11,138 nt of DNA from Prevotellaceae bacterium (GCA_031290755.1 JAITMY010000121.1:1-11138), one strand, 5' to 3'. Positions 1 through 7,262 are shown, numbered from the stretch's first letter. Notes: generated from the sequence alone by a model not told the origin. Numbers and translations: made by a program.

Positions 1-18
1 AAAGAGTTTCTTTTTCAT
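1..18 (-). CDS. Start of a gene cut by the window edge; possibly a TonB-dependent receptor
   Basis: Read on the minus strand, an ATG at 18..16 opens a frame MKKKLF that runs off the window. The Lys-rich start would suit a signal peptide. The gene lies directly downstream of a sigma/FecR pair, and in Bacteroidota such pairs are usually followed by a SusC/RagA-like TonB-dependent outer-membrane receptor, so this is the best guess by context. Only six codons are visible, so neither the reading frame nor the product is proven. AGG lies almost against the ATG, too close for a normal ribosome binding site. Confidence 0.35.
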
Positions 19-84
19 CCTAAAGTAATTTTAAGGTTATCGTATAAACGCCACGTGAGGCCAGCCTGTAGGCTTCACTATAAC

Positions 85-115
85 ATAATAACGATTGAAG
101 ACGAAAAACTACTTA
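85..115 (-). repeat. 31-bp repeat, copy A (upstream of the edge gene)
   Basis: On the minus strand this stretch begins AAGTAGTTTT and ends AATCGTTATTAT, with a variable middle. It matches 1129..1159 at 26 of 31 positions, including an exact 12-base and an exact 11-base block at the ends, without gaps. It lies between the fecR stop and the next gene, ending about 66 bases before that ATG. Two conserved blocks with a diverged spacer look like a promoter (-35/-10) for the neighbouring ECF sigma factor, but a relic of a local duplication is also possible. Confidence 0.6.
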
Positions 116-126
116 CGCAGCTGGTT

Positions 127-1122
127 TTATTTTTTTGAAACCACTACTCCGTCGTCATTCACCTCAAACGAAAAGTTTTTTTCAAAGTTGAAAATGTCCA
201 GCACATTCTCAATGCCGGCGTTGGTGGGGAAGGTACCCGTGTAGCGCTCCGCTTTGAGCGCTTCGTCGGCAATGCGGATGCGTATGCCGTAGATTTTCTC
301 CAGCCGTTGCGTGATGTTCAGCAGCGTTTCGTCGCGAAAGTGGTAAATTTTGTTTACCCACGTCCGCGAAGTGTCTATCTGCACGGCGCTCAGGGTCATT
401 TTCTGCTGCACCTTGTCCCAGTATGCCTGCTCGCCCGGATGCAGCTGGTGCGTGGCGCCTGCCTTGCCGCTTGCGCTCAACTCCTGCACCGTTACACTAC
501 CACCTACGAGCGTGGTGATGGCGTAGTCGTCTGCGGCGTAGTCCATCACGTTGAACGTGGTGCCCGTTACGCATATTTTTTGCCGCGAGGTGAGCACCAC
601 AAAGGGCGCAGCCGGATTGTGCGCGACGCTAAAAAACGCCTCGCCGTCCAAAAATACTTCGCGCAAATCGCCGTTGAAGCGGTCGGGGAAGCGGAATTTG
701 GTGGAGCCGTTGAGTACTACCTTGGTGCCGTCGGGCAGGGTGATGTGGCTCATTCGCGGACCTGCCTCTACGCTCAGCTCGGCATAGGTGGGCGCCTGTG
801 CATCAAACAGCTTTTGCGCAGCCAGCGTAACGAACACCGCAATTGCCGCCGCCACCGCATACCTCAAAGGCGCCACCCACCAACGGTTGCGGCTGCGCGA
901 TTGCAGCTTGCGCTGTAGCCGCAGCCAACTCTGCTCCACTTCCTTGCTGTCGGGCAACAGGCCACCCTTGCGCCTGTCGTAGATGTCCTTCATCTGAAAA
1001 AGCAGCCGCTTGTTTTCCTCGCTTTTGCCCAGCCAAAGGTTCAGTTCGCGCATTTCTTCCTCCGAAATATCGCCTTGCAGAAAATGCAAAGCTGCGGATG
1101 ATATGTGATTTAATTCTTCCAT
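127..1122 (-). CDS. FecR-family anti-sigma factor
   Basis: This 331-residue protein is an inner-membrane signal transducer that should hold the ECF sigma factor encoded just upstream and release or activate it when a TonB-dependent receptor sends a signal. Residues 1-75 form the cytoplasmic sigma-binding region. One membrane segment lies at about 86-104 (AVAAAIAVFVTL). The periplasmic FecR core is at about 117-215 (GPRMSHITLPDGTKVVLNGS, REVFLDGEAFFSV, VTGTTFNV). Residues 262-330 form the C-terminal domain typical of Bacteroidota FecR proteins (DUF4974 style; FRDETLLNI, LEKIYGI, YTGTF). Length and domain order are normal for the family. The start codon lies 13 bp inside the end of the sigma gene, which indicates translational coupling. 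The inducing ligand is unknown. Confidence 0.93.
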   Translation of the reverse strand: MEELNHISSAALHFLQGDISEEEMRELNLWLGKSEENKRLLFQMKDIYDRRKGGLLPDSKEVEQSWLRLQRKLQSRSRNRWWVAPLRYAVAAAIAVFVTLAAQKLFDAQAPTYAELSVEAGPRMSHITLPDGTKVVLNGSTKFRFPDRFNGDLREVFLDGEAFFSVAHNPAAPFVVLTSRQKICVTGTTFNVMDYAADDYAITTLVGGSVTVQELSASGKAGATHQLHPGEQAYWDKVQQKMTLSAVQIDTSRTWVNKIYHFRDETLLNITQRLEKIYGIRIRIADEALKAERYTGTFPTNAGIENVLDIFNFEKNFSFEVNDDGVVVSKK

Positions 1123-1676
1123 GTAGAAATAATAACGATTAAGAAAGCAAAACTACTTATGGCCGCCACCCAAGCCACCACGCCCATCAGCGCACTACGC
1201 AGCATCTTCAGCGCCTTGTACACCTGCGCCTCAACGGTTCGCACCGAGATGTTGAGCAGCGCTGCAATTTCGCTGTGATGTTTTTCTTCGAGGTAAGCCA
1301 AGCGAAACACCTCGCGGCACTTGTCGGGCAAGGCGCCAATGGCTTTGCCGAGGGCAGCTTGCCGCTCCTCGTTCATCATTTGGTTGAGGGGATTGTCGTA
1401 AAAGGCCAGCTCTTCTTCCTTCATGGCAACAGCCGCGCGGCTCATGTAGCTACTGCGCACGGCTTGCCGCTTCAGGTGGTCGCGGCAGGCGTTGTGCACC
1501 GCGCGAAACAGGTAGGCGCCCATGCCGTCGTCGTCGGGCAGCGTGAGGTCGCGCTTCCAAATGCGGATGAACACATCGTGCACCACGTCCTCCGCCGTTT
1601 GGTAGTCGGTAAACTTGCGGGCGTAGAAAATCAGCGCAGGCGCATATTGCTCGTACAGCTGCTTGAAATGTTCCAA
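1110..1676 (-). CDS. ECF RNA polymerase sigma factor (Bacteroidota SigK-like family)
   Basis: This 188-residue protein directs RNA polymerase to a small regulon, most likely the surface receptor genes downstream of fecR. Region 2 spans about 5-71 with the core-binding motif AEDVVHDVFIRIW at 28-40. Region 4 spans about 104-160 with the helix-turn-helix HHSEIAALLNISVRTVEAQV at 133-152. After region 4 a hydrophobic tail (165-184, VVAWVAAISSFAFLIVIIS) could insert in or touch the membrane. The only start that keeps region 2 is a TTG at 1676..1674. Upstream in the same frame an ATG at 1697..1695, one base after the folD stop, reads MQKNS and then hits TAG (1682..1680). The readable sequence after TAG continues smoothly into region 2, so the original start may have been that ATG. 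Confidence 0.9.
   Translation of the reverse strand: MEHFKQLYEQYAPALIFYARKFTDYQTAEDVVHDVFIRIWKRDLTLPDDDGMGAYLFRAVHNACRDHLKRQAVRSSYMSRAAVAMKEEELAFYDNPLNQMMNEERQAALGKAIGALPDKCREVFRLAYLEEKHHSEIAALLNISVRTVEAQVYKALKMLRSALMGVVAWVAAISSFAFLIVIISTWKN
1129..1159 (-). repeat. 31-bp repeat, copy B (in the end of the sigma gene)
   Basis: Partner of the copy at 85..115, with 26 of 31 positions identical. Here it codes for part of the sigma factor's hydrophobic tail and ends 6 bases before the fecR ATG. If it is a promoter, the transcript would start at or very near the fecR start codon, giving a leaderless message. If it is a duplication relic, this copy is the source, because copy A still reads as a degraded version of the same peptide (SSF...IVI). 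Confidence 0.55.
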
Positions 1677-1698
1677 CGGCTAACTATTTTTTTGCATT

Positions 1699-2574
1699 TC
1701 ACCCATTATTCTTATAGGCCTTGAGCGTGTTTTTCATAAGCGATACGATGGTCATGGGGCCTACGCCGCCCGGCACCGGCGTGATGTAGCTGCACTTGGG
1801 CGCTACCTCGTCGTAGCGCACGTCGCCCTTGAGGCGGAAGCCGCTTTTGGCCTCGGGCGCGGGGGTGCGCGTGATGCCCACGTCGATGACCACCGCGCCC
1901 TCCTTCACCATGTCCGCGGTGAGGAACTCCGGCTTGCCCAGCGCGGCCACGATGATGTCGGCGGCGAGGCACAGCTCCTTAATGTTGCGCGAGCGGCTGT
2001 GGCACAGGGTTACGGTGCAGTCGCCGGGGTCGCCCTTTTGCGAGAGGAGGTTCATCATGGGGCGCCCCACAATGTTGCTGCGCCCCAGCACCACGCAGCG
2101 CTTGCCGGCGGTGGGTATCCGGTAGCGCCGCAGCAGCTCCACGATGCCCGCCGGCGTGGCCGACACGTAGGCCGGCAGCCCAATGGTCATGCGCCCTACG
2201 TTGACGGGGTGGAAGCCGTCCACGTCCTTCGCGGGGTCAATGGCCTCAATCACCTTCTGCTCGCTGATGTGCGGCGGCAGCGGCAGCTGCACGATGAAGC
2301 CGTCCACCTCGTCGTCGGCGTTCAGGCGGGCGATGGCGGCCAGCAGCGCGGCCTCCGTGAGCGTGCCCGCAAAGCGCAGCACCTGCGAGCGGAAGCCGCA
2401 CTCGGCGCAGGCCTTCTCCTTGCCCGCCACGTAGGTTTGGCTGGCGCCGTCGTCCCCCACGAGGATGGCCGCCAGCTGCGGCGCCCGCTGGCCCGCGGCG
2501 GTCAGCCTGTCCACCTCGGCGCGAATTTCGGCCTTCACCTCGGCGGCCACTTTTTTTCCATCAATGATTTGCAT
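1699..2574 (-). CDS. folD: Bifunctional methylenetetrahydrofolate dehydrogenase / methenyltetrahydrofolate cyclohydrolase FolD
   Basis: This cytoplasmic enzyme oxidises 5,10-methylene-THF to 5,10-methenyl-THF with NADP+ and then hydrolyses it to 10-formyl-THF, supplying formyl units for purines and initiator tRNA. The 291 residues match the family's usual length. The catalytic motif YVAGK is at 48-52 (Tyr and Lys pair), QLPLP at 96-100, DVDGFHP at 117-123, ATPAG at 139-143, the dinucleotide-binding GRSNIVGRP at 164-172 and the C-terminal PVPGGVGPMT at 266-275. All key residues are present. It starts 30 bases after the ffh stop and ends 22 bases before the sigma TTG, so it probably shares a transcript with ffh and perhaps with the sigma gene. 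Confidence 0.97.
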   Translation of the reverse strand: MQIIDGKKVAAEVKAEIRAEVDRLTAAGQRAPQLAAILVGDDGASQTYVAGKEKACAECGFRSQVLRFAGTLTEAALLAAIARLNADDEVDGFIVQLPLPPHISEQKVIEAIDPAKDVDGFHPVNVGRMTIGLPAYVSATPAGIVELLRRYRIPTAGKRCVVLGRSNIVGRPMMNLLSQKGDPGDCTVTLCHSRSRNIKELCLAADIIVAALGKPEFLTADMVKEGAVVIDVGITRTPAPEAKSGFRLKGDVRYDEVAPKCSYITPVPGGVGPMTIVSLMKNTLKAYKNNG

Positions 2575-2604
2575 AGCTGCTGTCGTTAGTCTCTGTAATA
2601 TGCG

Positions 2605-3933
2605 CTACCTCTTTGCCCCGCTTAGCTTTTGCAGCAGCTGCTTGGAGCCGCCGTTGCTTACGGACTTCATCATTTTGCGGGTGTCGTCGAACTGCCTGAT
2701 GAGGCGGTTCACCTCCTCAATGCTGCGCCCGCTGCCCGCGGCGATGCGCTTGCGGCGGCTGCCGTTCATAACTTCGGGGCTGGTGCGCTCCTCCAAGGTC
2801 ATTGACGAGATGATGACCTCTATGTTTTTGAAGGCGTTGTCGTCAATGTCAACGTTCTTGAGCGCCTTGCCGATGCCCGGGATCATGCCCAGCAAGTCCT
2901 TCATGTTGCCCATTTTTTTGATTTGCTGAATTTGCGAAATGAAGTCGTTGAAGTTGAACTGATTTTTGGCGATGCGCTTCTGTATGCGCCGCGCCTCGAT
3001 TTCGTCGTACTGCTCCTGCGCCCGCTCCACCAGCGACACCACGTCGCCCATGCCCAAAATGCGGTCGGCCATGCGGTCGGGGTGGAACACCTGTAGGGCA
3101 TCCATTTTTTCGCCCACGCTCACAAACTTTATGGGCTTATCGACCACCGCGCGAATGGAGAGGGCAGCGCCGCCGCGCGCGTCGCCGTCGAGCTTGGTGA
3201 GCACCACGCCGTCGAAGCTGAGCCGGTCGTTGAACGCCTTGGCGGTGTTCACCGCATCCTGACCGGTCATGGCGTCCACCACAAACAGGGTTTCGGAGGG
3301 CGACACGGCCTTCTTCACGGCCACGATTTCGCGCATCATCTCCTCGTCAAGCGCCATGCGCCCCGCCGTGTCGATGATAACCACGCCATGCCCGTGCTTC
3401 TTGGCGTGGTCAACGGCGTTCTTCGCTATCTGCACGGCGTTTTTGTTTTCCTCCTCGGCGTAAACCGGCACCTCCACCTGCTCGCCGAGTATCTTGAGCT
3501 GGGCGATGGCCGCGGGGCGGTGCACGTCGCAGGCCACGAGCAGCGGCGAGCGCCCTTTTTTGCGGATGAGCGCGGCAAACTTTCCCGAAAAGGTGGTTTT
3601 GCCGGAGCCTTGCAGCCCCGCAATCAGCACCACGGCGGGGCTGCCCTTGAGGTTAACGTCCTGCGCCTCCTTGCCCATGAGCGCCGCCAGCTCGTCGTGC
3701 ACAATTTTGGTCAGCATCTGGCCGGGCTTCACGGAGGCAATCACGTTTTGCCCCAGCGCCTTTTGCTTCACGTCGTCGGTAAAGGACTTGGCCACCTTGT
3801 AGCTCACGTCGGCGTCGAGCAGCGCCTTGCGAATTTCCTTGAGCGTTTCGGCTACGTTAATGTCGGTGATGCGCCCCTCGCCTTTCAGCGTTTTGAAGGC
3901 ACGTTCGAGCTTGTCTTGCAGATTTTCAAACAT
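2605..3933 (-). CDS. ffh: Signal recognition particle GTPase Ffh (SRP54)
   Basis: Ffh binds signal sequences on nascent membrane proteins and, with SRP RNA and FtsY, targets ribosomes to the membrane. I chose the ATG at 3933, giving 442 residues that begin MFENLQDKLERAF as in the family. A longer reading to 3975 would add 14 residues and run through the promoter. The N domain spans 1-85. The G domain spans about 98-295, with P-loop GLQGSGKT at 106-113, DTAGR at 188-192, TKLDGDARGG at 246-255 and GEKMDAL at 274-280. The M domain spans about 325-430, with the Met-rich finger loop MGNMKDLLGMIPG and the SRP-RNA-binding SRRKRIAAGSGRSIEEVN at 392-409. It is the first gene of the minus-strand row. 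No SRP RNA gene was found beside it. Confidence 0.97.
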   Translation of the reverse strand: MFENLQDKLERAFKTLKGEGRITDINVAETLKEIRKALLDADVSYKVAKSFTDDVKQKALGQNVIASVKPGQMLTKIVHDELAALMGKEAQDVNLKGSPAVVLIAGLQGSGKTTFSGKFAALIRKKGRSPLLVACDVHRPAAIAQLKILGEQVEVPVYAEEENKNAVQIAKNAVDHAKKHGHGVVIIDTAGRMALDEEMMREIVAVKKAVSPSETLFVVDAMTGQDAVNTAKAFNDRLSFDGVVLTKLDGDARGGAALSIRAVVDKPIKFVSVGEKMDALQVFHPDRMADRILGMGDVVSLVERAQEQYDEIEARRIQKRIAKNQFNFNDFISQIQQIKKMGNMKDLLGMIPGIGKALKNVDIDDNAFKNIEVIISSMTLEERTSPEVMNGSRRKRIAAGSGRSIEEVNRLIRQFDDTRKMMKSVSNGGSKQLLQKLSGAKR

Positions 3934-3964
3934 AAGCGTGTTGTTTTTTGATGTTATGAGCCTG

Positions 3965-3972
3965 CAAAGGTA
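3965..3972 (-). promoter_or_regulatory. -7 promoter element of the ffh transcript
   Basis: The minus strand reads TACCTTTG followed by CAGG, a perfect match to the Bacteroidota -7 element TAnnTTTG. It lies about 31 bases upstream of the chosen ffh ATG and argues against the longer ffh start at 3975. No clear TTTG-type -33 element is seen at the expected distance. Confidence 0.7.
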
Positions 3973-4039
3973 CACGAAAAAATAGATTTTTTGACACAGC
4001 CAGCCCTTTTTTACAATATTTACAACTCGCGGAGGCGGG

Positions 4040-4066
4040 GTGGCTCACAAGCAAGCCACTTTTTTT
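4040..4066 (+). terminator. Intrinsic-terminator-like hairpin upstream of the adaptor gene
   Basis: GTGGCT at 4040..4045 pairs with AGCCAC at 4054..4059 across an 8-base loop, followed at once by seven T (4060..4066). The outer G-T pairs could lengthen the stem slightly. It points along the plus strand but lies before, not after, the first plus-strand gene. It could be an attenuator in the adaptor's 5' leader, the end of a small RNA from 3973-4060, or a barrier between the divergent units. The 6-bp stem is short, so it may also be chance. Confidence 0.4.
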
Positions 4067-4119
4067 ATACCTTGCCGCGCTTTTTACATGTACAAATGCA
4101 CAATACAGCTTTTCTTTCT

Positions 4120-5202
4120 ATGCGTATAAAAAAGATTATTCGTTGGGTGGCCATCGTGGCAATGCTGGCCGTGGCCGGATATTTGGCGTACCGCTACTAC
4201 ATTGCAGGGCGCAGCAGCAGCGACGAGGCGCCTGCTCCTCAGCCCACGTCGCACAAGCGACCGCCCCTGAGCGTGAGGGGCTTGACGGTGGTTACCAAGC
4301 CCATTGTGGAGAACATCAACAGCACGGGGACGCTCATGCCCTCGGAGGAGGTGGAGCTGTCGTTCGAGTCGTCGGGGCGCATCACGGTGCTCAACATCAA
4401 CGAGGGGCAGAAGGTCAAAAAGGGTGCGCTGCTGGCCATCATCAACGACAGCGAGCTTCAGGCGCAGCGCGACAAGATAAACGTGCAGCTCAAGCTGGCC
4501 GAAGACCGCGAGCAGCGCCAGCACATGCTGCTGGAGCGCGAGGCCATCAGCCGCGAAAGCTACGAGCAGGCGCTGGCCGAAATGCAGGCGCTGCAAGCCG
4601 ACTTGGCGCAAATAGAGTCGAAGATAGAAAAGTCCAGCATCCTCGCCCCCTTCGACGGCACGGTAGGCCTGCGCTACACCAGCGAGGGCGCCTTCGTGTC
4701 GCCCGGCACGGTGGTAACCAACCTCGTGTGCATCTCGCCGCTCAAGGTAGATTTTTCCATCCCTGAGCGCTACGCAGGCGAGGCGCACCCCGGCATGTCG
4801 GTGCTGTTCACCGTCGAGGGCTACAACCGCCCCTTTCAGGCAAAGGTGTACGCCATTGCGCCGCGCTTGGACAGCAAAACGCGCACCATCACGGTACGCG
4901 CCATGTACGCCAACGAAAACGAGCAGCTCAAGCCGGGGCGCTACATCTCAGTGCTGCTACAACTCAACCTGTTCAGCAAAGCCATATCCATCCCCACCGA
5001 GGCGCTGATTCCCGAAATGGACGGCAACCGCGTGTTCGTGTACCGCGGCGGCAAGGCGCAGCCGGTGAAGGTGGAGACGGGCATCCGCACCGAAACAGAG
5101 ATACAAATCACCTCCGGCCTTGCGCCGGGCGACACGCTCATCACCTCCGGCATCTTGCAGCTGCGCACCGCCCTGCCGGTAACGCTTGCCAGCATTGAGT
5201 AG
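4120..5202 (+). CDS. RND-type efflux periplasmic adaptor subunit (HlyD/MdtA-like)
   Basis: Adaptors of this family bridge an inner-membrane pump and an outer-membrane channel across the periplasm. I prefer the ATG at 4120 (360 residues), because it starts directly with a signal anchor (RIKKIIRW then a hydrophobic stretch at 8-26); ATG 4096 would add only eight residues. The barrel-sandwich/lipoyl half is at about 74-110 (SFESSGRITVLNINEGQKVKKG), the coiled-coil hairpin at 112-172, the second lipoyl half at 173-205 (ILAPFDGTVGLRYTSEGAFV), the beta-barrel at 210-282 and the membrane-proximal domain at 288-360 ending TSGILQLRTALPV. No RND pump or TolC-like gene follows within the window. The next gene is a nuclease-fold protein 20 bases on, so its pump partner must lie elsewhere. 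Regulation is not clear. Confidence 0.92.
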   Translation: MRIKKIIRWVAIVAMLAVAGYLAYRYYIAGRSSSDEAPAPQPTSHKRPPLSVRGLTVVTKPIVENINSTGTLMPSEEVELSFESSGRITVLNINEGQKVKKGALLAIINDSELQAQRDKINVQLKLAEDREQRQHMLLEREAISRESYEQALAEMQALQADLAQIESKIEKSSILAPFDGTVGLRYTSEGAFVSPGTVVTNLVCISPLKVDFSIPERYAGEAHPGMSVLFTVEGYNRPFQAKVYAIAPRLDSKTRTITVRAMYANENEQLKPGRYISVLLQLNLFSKAISIPTEALIPEMDGNRVFVYRGGKAQPVKVETGIRTETEIQITSGLAPGDTLITSGILQLRTALPVTLASIE

Positions 5203-5222
5203 CAGCGCTCACCCCTAAGCTT

Positions 5223-6269
5223 ATGGCGCGAAAAAAAATATGGCTCGGCTTGGCCGTTGTGGCGGCGCTCGCAAGGCCGGTGGCGGTATTCTTCGCGGCA
5301 GCCACCATTGCCGCCTACCGCCCCGCGCCGCAAGAGCCGCTGCGCAGCCATGCTGCACCGCCGTACAAGTCCGGCAGCCTTGCCGACAGCTTCACCGTTA
5401 CCTCGTGGAACATCGGCTACGGTGGGCTTGGCAGGGAGGCTGACTTTTTTTACGACGGCGGAAAAATGGTGCGCTCGCCCCGCGCAGCGGTAGAGAATAA
5501 CCTGCTGCACATCGAGGATTTTTTGCAGGCCGACGGCAGCAACTTTTTGCTGCTACAGGAGGTGGACACCCGCTCGCGGCGCAGCTACAACATCAACGAG
5601 CTGCGCCGCATTGCTGCCAGGCGCCGCGGCAGCGGCTACTTCTTTGCCCACAACTACAAGGCGTGGCACGTTCCCGTGCCGCTTTTCGACCCGCTGGGGC
5701 ACGTGCGCTCCGGCGTGGCCACCTTTGGGCAGTGCCCGGCCTACAGCGCGGTGCGCCACGCCTACCCCTTCGGCGAGCCTTACCCGCAAAGCATTTTTCA
5801 GCTCCGGCGCTGCTTTTTAGCCTGCCGCTACGCAGCAAAAAGCGGGAAAAAGCTGCTGCTGGTAAACACCCACAACTCGGCCTTCGACAGCGGGCAGCTG
5901 CGCGAGGCGGAGATGAACGCGCTGCGCGATTTTGCCGTGGAGACCTACGAAAGCGGCTGCTACGTGGTGGTGGGCGGCGACTGGAACCAAACCCCGCCGG
6001 GCTACGAAAAGTGGGCAAGCACCAAGGAGTACACCCCCCACCCCATTGCCCGCGACCTGCTTCCCCAAGGGTGGCAGTGGGCCTACGACACCGCGGCAGC
6101 CACGATGCGCTTCGCCAACGCCCCCTACGACGAGGGCACCTCGCTCACCTCGACGGTAGATTTTTTCTTGGCGTCGCCAAACGTGCACGTGGCGGGGGTT
6201 GCAGCGCACCGGCTCGGCTTTGAGCACGCCGACCACAACCCCGTAACCGCCACCTTCGTGCTACGTTGA
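5223..6269 (+). CDS. Membrane-anchored endonuclease/exonuclease/phosphatase (EEP) family protein
   Basis: A 348-residue protein with an N-terminal hydrophobic anchor or signal (about 6-31) and then an EEP fold, the metal-dependent phosphoesterase fold shared by DNase I, exonuclease III and sphingomyelinases. Expected active-site positions are all present: WNIGYGGLG (Asn63), LLQEVD (Glu113), NTHNSAFD (His217), GGDWNQ (Asp253 and Asn255), and HADHNPV (Asp337-His338). The segment HNYKAWHVPVPLFDPLGHV (143-161) is a feature I associate with one Bacteroidota/Firmicutes EEP subgroup. The N-terminus places the catalytic part outside the cytoplasm, so nucleic acid, lipid or sugar phosphates are all possible substrates. 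The gene starts 20 bases after the adaptor stop, probably the same transcript, and its end overlaps the convergent gene by 9 bp. Confidence 0.88.
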   Translation: MARKKIWLGLAVVAALARPVAVFFAAATIAAYRPAPQEPLRSHAAPPYKSGSLADSFTVTSWNIGYGGLGREADFFYDGGKMVRSPRAAVENNLLHIEDFLQADGSNFLLLQEVDTRSRRSYNINELRRIAARRRGSGYFFAHNYKAWHVPVPLFDPLGHVRSGVATFGQCPAYSAVRHAYPFGEPYPQSIFQLRRCFLACRYAAKSGKKLLLVNTHNSAFDSGQLREAEMNALRDFAVETYESGCYVVVGGDWNQTPPGYEKWASTKEYTPHPIARDLLPQGWQWAYDTAAATMRFANAPYDEGTSLTSTVDFFLASPNVHVAGVAAHRLGFEHADHNPVTATFVLR

Positions 6270-7262
6270 AAGCGCAACGGAGCAGTACTGCACCACGTAG
6301 GTGAGCGCAATCAGCCCCCAAAACATAACGCTCGCCAAGAAGCGGTAGCGGGTAATGGACAGGTAGTTGGAGATAAGCACGCTGGCGGGAATGGCCATGA
6401 GCGGCATCAGGAGCACCGAGCCGGAGGGCAGCGCCACCAGCACCACCAGCATGATGAAAAAGCCCCATATGAACAGCGTGTAAATTTTCTTCTCCTTGAT
6501 GTGCGAGGTCAGCATCTCCCGCGTGAGCATGAGCATGGCGAGCGCCACCAGCAGCAGCAGGTAGCCCCAGTAAACCCACTCCTCCATGCGCCCGTTCTCA
6601 AAAATCCAGCTGGACAGCTGGAAAAGGCACTCGTAGAGCCTGTGAAAAATTAACAGCGCGTTGCCCTCCGCCAGAAAGAAGAAGGCCGAGGCATAGAGGT
6701 AGGGCAGCCCGACACCGCACAGCGCAATCACCCAGTCGCGCCACGAAGTGGGCGCGTGCAGCAGCGGCAGCGCCACGGGAAACAGCAGCAGCAAAAAAAT
6801 GGCCGAGGCGGAAAATAGCGAGGCCACGGACAGGTAGATGGCCGCCGTAAAGATAGACACGAACACCCGCTCCGACCGGTACACCTTGAGCAGGTGGAAC
6901 AAGCCCAGCATGAAGAACAGCGCAGCAATGTACGAACCGTTCAGGCACTTCTGCACAGGAAATGCCGAGCAGATGAGCACCATGACAAAGGGTGGAAAGT
7001 ACTTTTGCTCCTGCGAAAAAAAGTGCGCCACGCCCATGCGGAAGAGCATCGCTGCCAGCAGGTAGGTGAGCAGAAACGCGGCAACCGTGGAGGCCAGCGG
7101 GCTGAGCTCCACCAGCGCCATGAGCCACTGCTCAAGCGGCATCATCGGGACGTTGTCCTTCACCTGCAAGGGGGCAATAAAGTTAGGCGCCCACAGCGAA
7201 AGCGCAGTAAGCAGGCTAATAACAATAGCCGACATTGGATTTTTTGTAAATACGCCAAACAT
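6261..7262 (-). CDS. Polytopic inner-membrane protein of unknown function (possibly DUF6427)
   Basis: A 333-residue, strongly hydrophobic protein with about nine or ten membrane segments (roughly 11-30, 55-76, 91-103, 110-127, 133-150, 152-169, 178-198, 229-247, 261-290 and 306-327). No catalytic motif is recognisable. The layout, a short cytoplasmic Lys-rich loop (HIKEKKIYTLFIWGFFI at 254-270) followed by a segment MPLMAIPASVLISNYL (286-301), resembles the uncharacterised Bacteroidota family DUF6427. This is from memory of the family, not a search. It has its own -7 element at 7306..7313 and faces away from feoAB. Its last codons overlap the EEP gene. No role can be assigned. Confidence 0.8.
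   Translation of the reverse strand: MFGVFTKNPMSAIVISLLTALSLWAPNFIAPLQVKDNVPMMPLEQWLMALVELSPLASTVAAFLLTYLLAAMLFRMGVAHFFSQEQKYFPPFVMVLICSAFPVQKCLNGSYIAALFFMLGLFHLLKVYRSERVFVSIFTAAIYLSVASLFSASAIFLLLLFPVALPLLHAPTSWRDWVIALCGVGLPYLYASAFFFLAEGNALLIFHRLYECLFQLSSWIFENGRMEEWVYWGYLLLLVALAMLMLTREMLTSHIKEKKIYTLFIWGFFIMLVVLVALPSGSVLLMPLMAIPASVLISNYLSITRYRFLASVMFWGLIALTYVVQYCSVALST

Noticed and set aside
55..78. Hairpin GTGAGGCC / GGCTTCAC as terminator after fecR
   Set aside because: The arms have a mismatch, no T-run follows on the minus strand, and it lies in the leader of the next gene; too weak to call.
3934..3975. Longer Ffh start adding 14 residues
   Set aside because: The added part runs through the TACCTTTG promoter element, and MFENLQDKL is the normal Ffh N-terminus.
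4064..4075. TATACCTTGC as -7 element of the adaptor gene
   Set aside because: It is one T short of the consensus TACCTTTG and overlaps the T-run of the hairpin; only a degenerate match.
3991..4119. Longer start for the periplasmic adaptor
   Set aside because: The extra 43 residues include the hairpin with T-run and do not look like a signal sequence; the ATG at 4120 leads straight into a signal anchor.
3934..4119. SRP RNA (ffs) gene beside ffh
   Set aside because: The conserved SRP RNA loop with GGAAGGAAGCA-like sequence was not seen on either strand.
4084..4788. Minus-strand open frame opposite the adaptor gene
   Set aside because: No domain is recognisable, and the adaptor's lipoyl and coiled-coil motifs on the plus strand explain the region.
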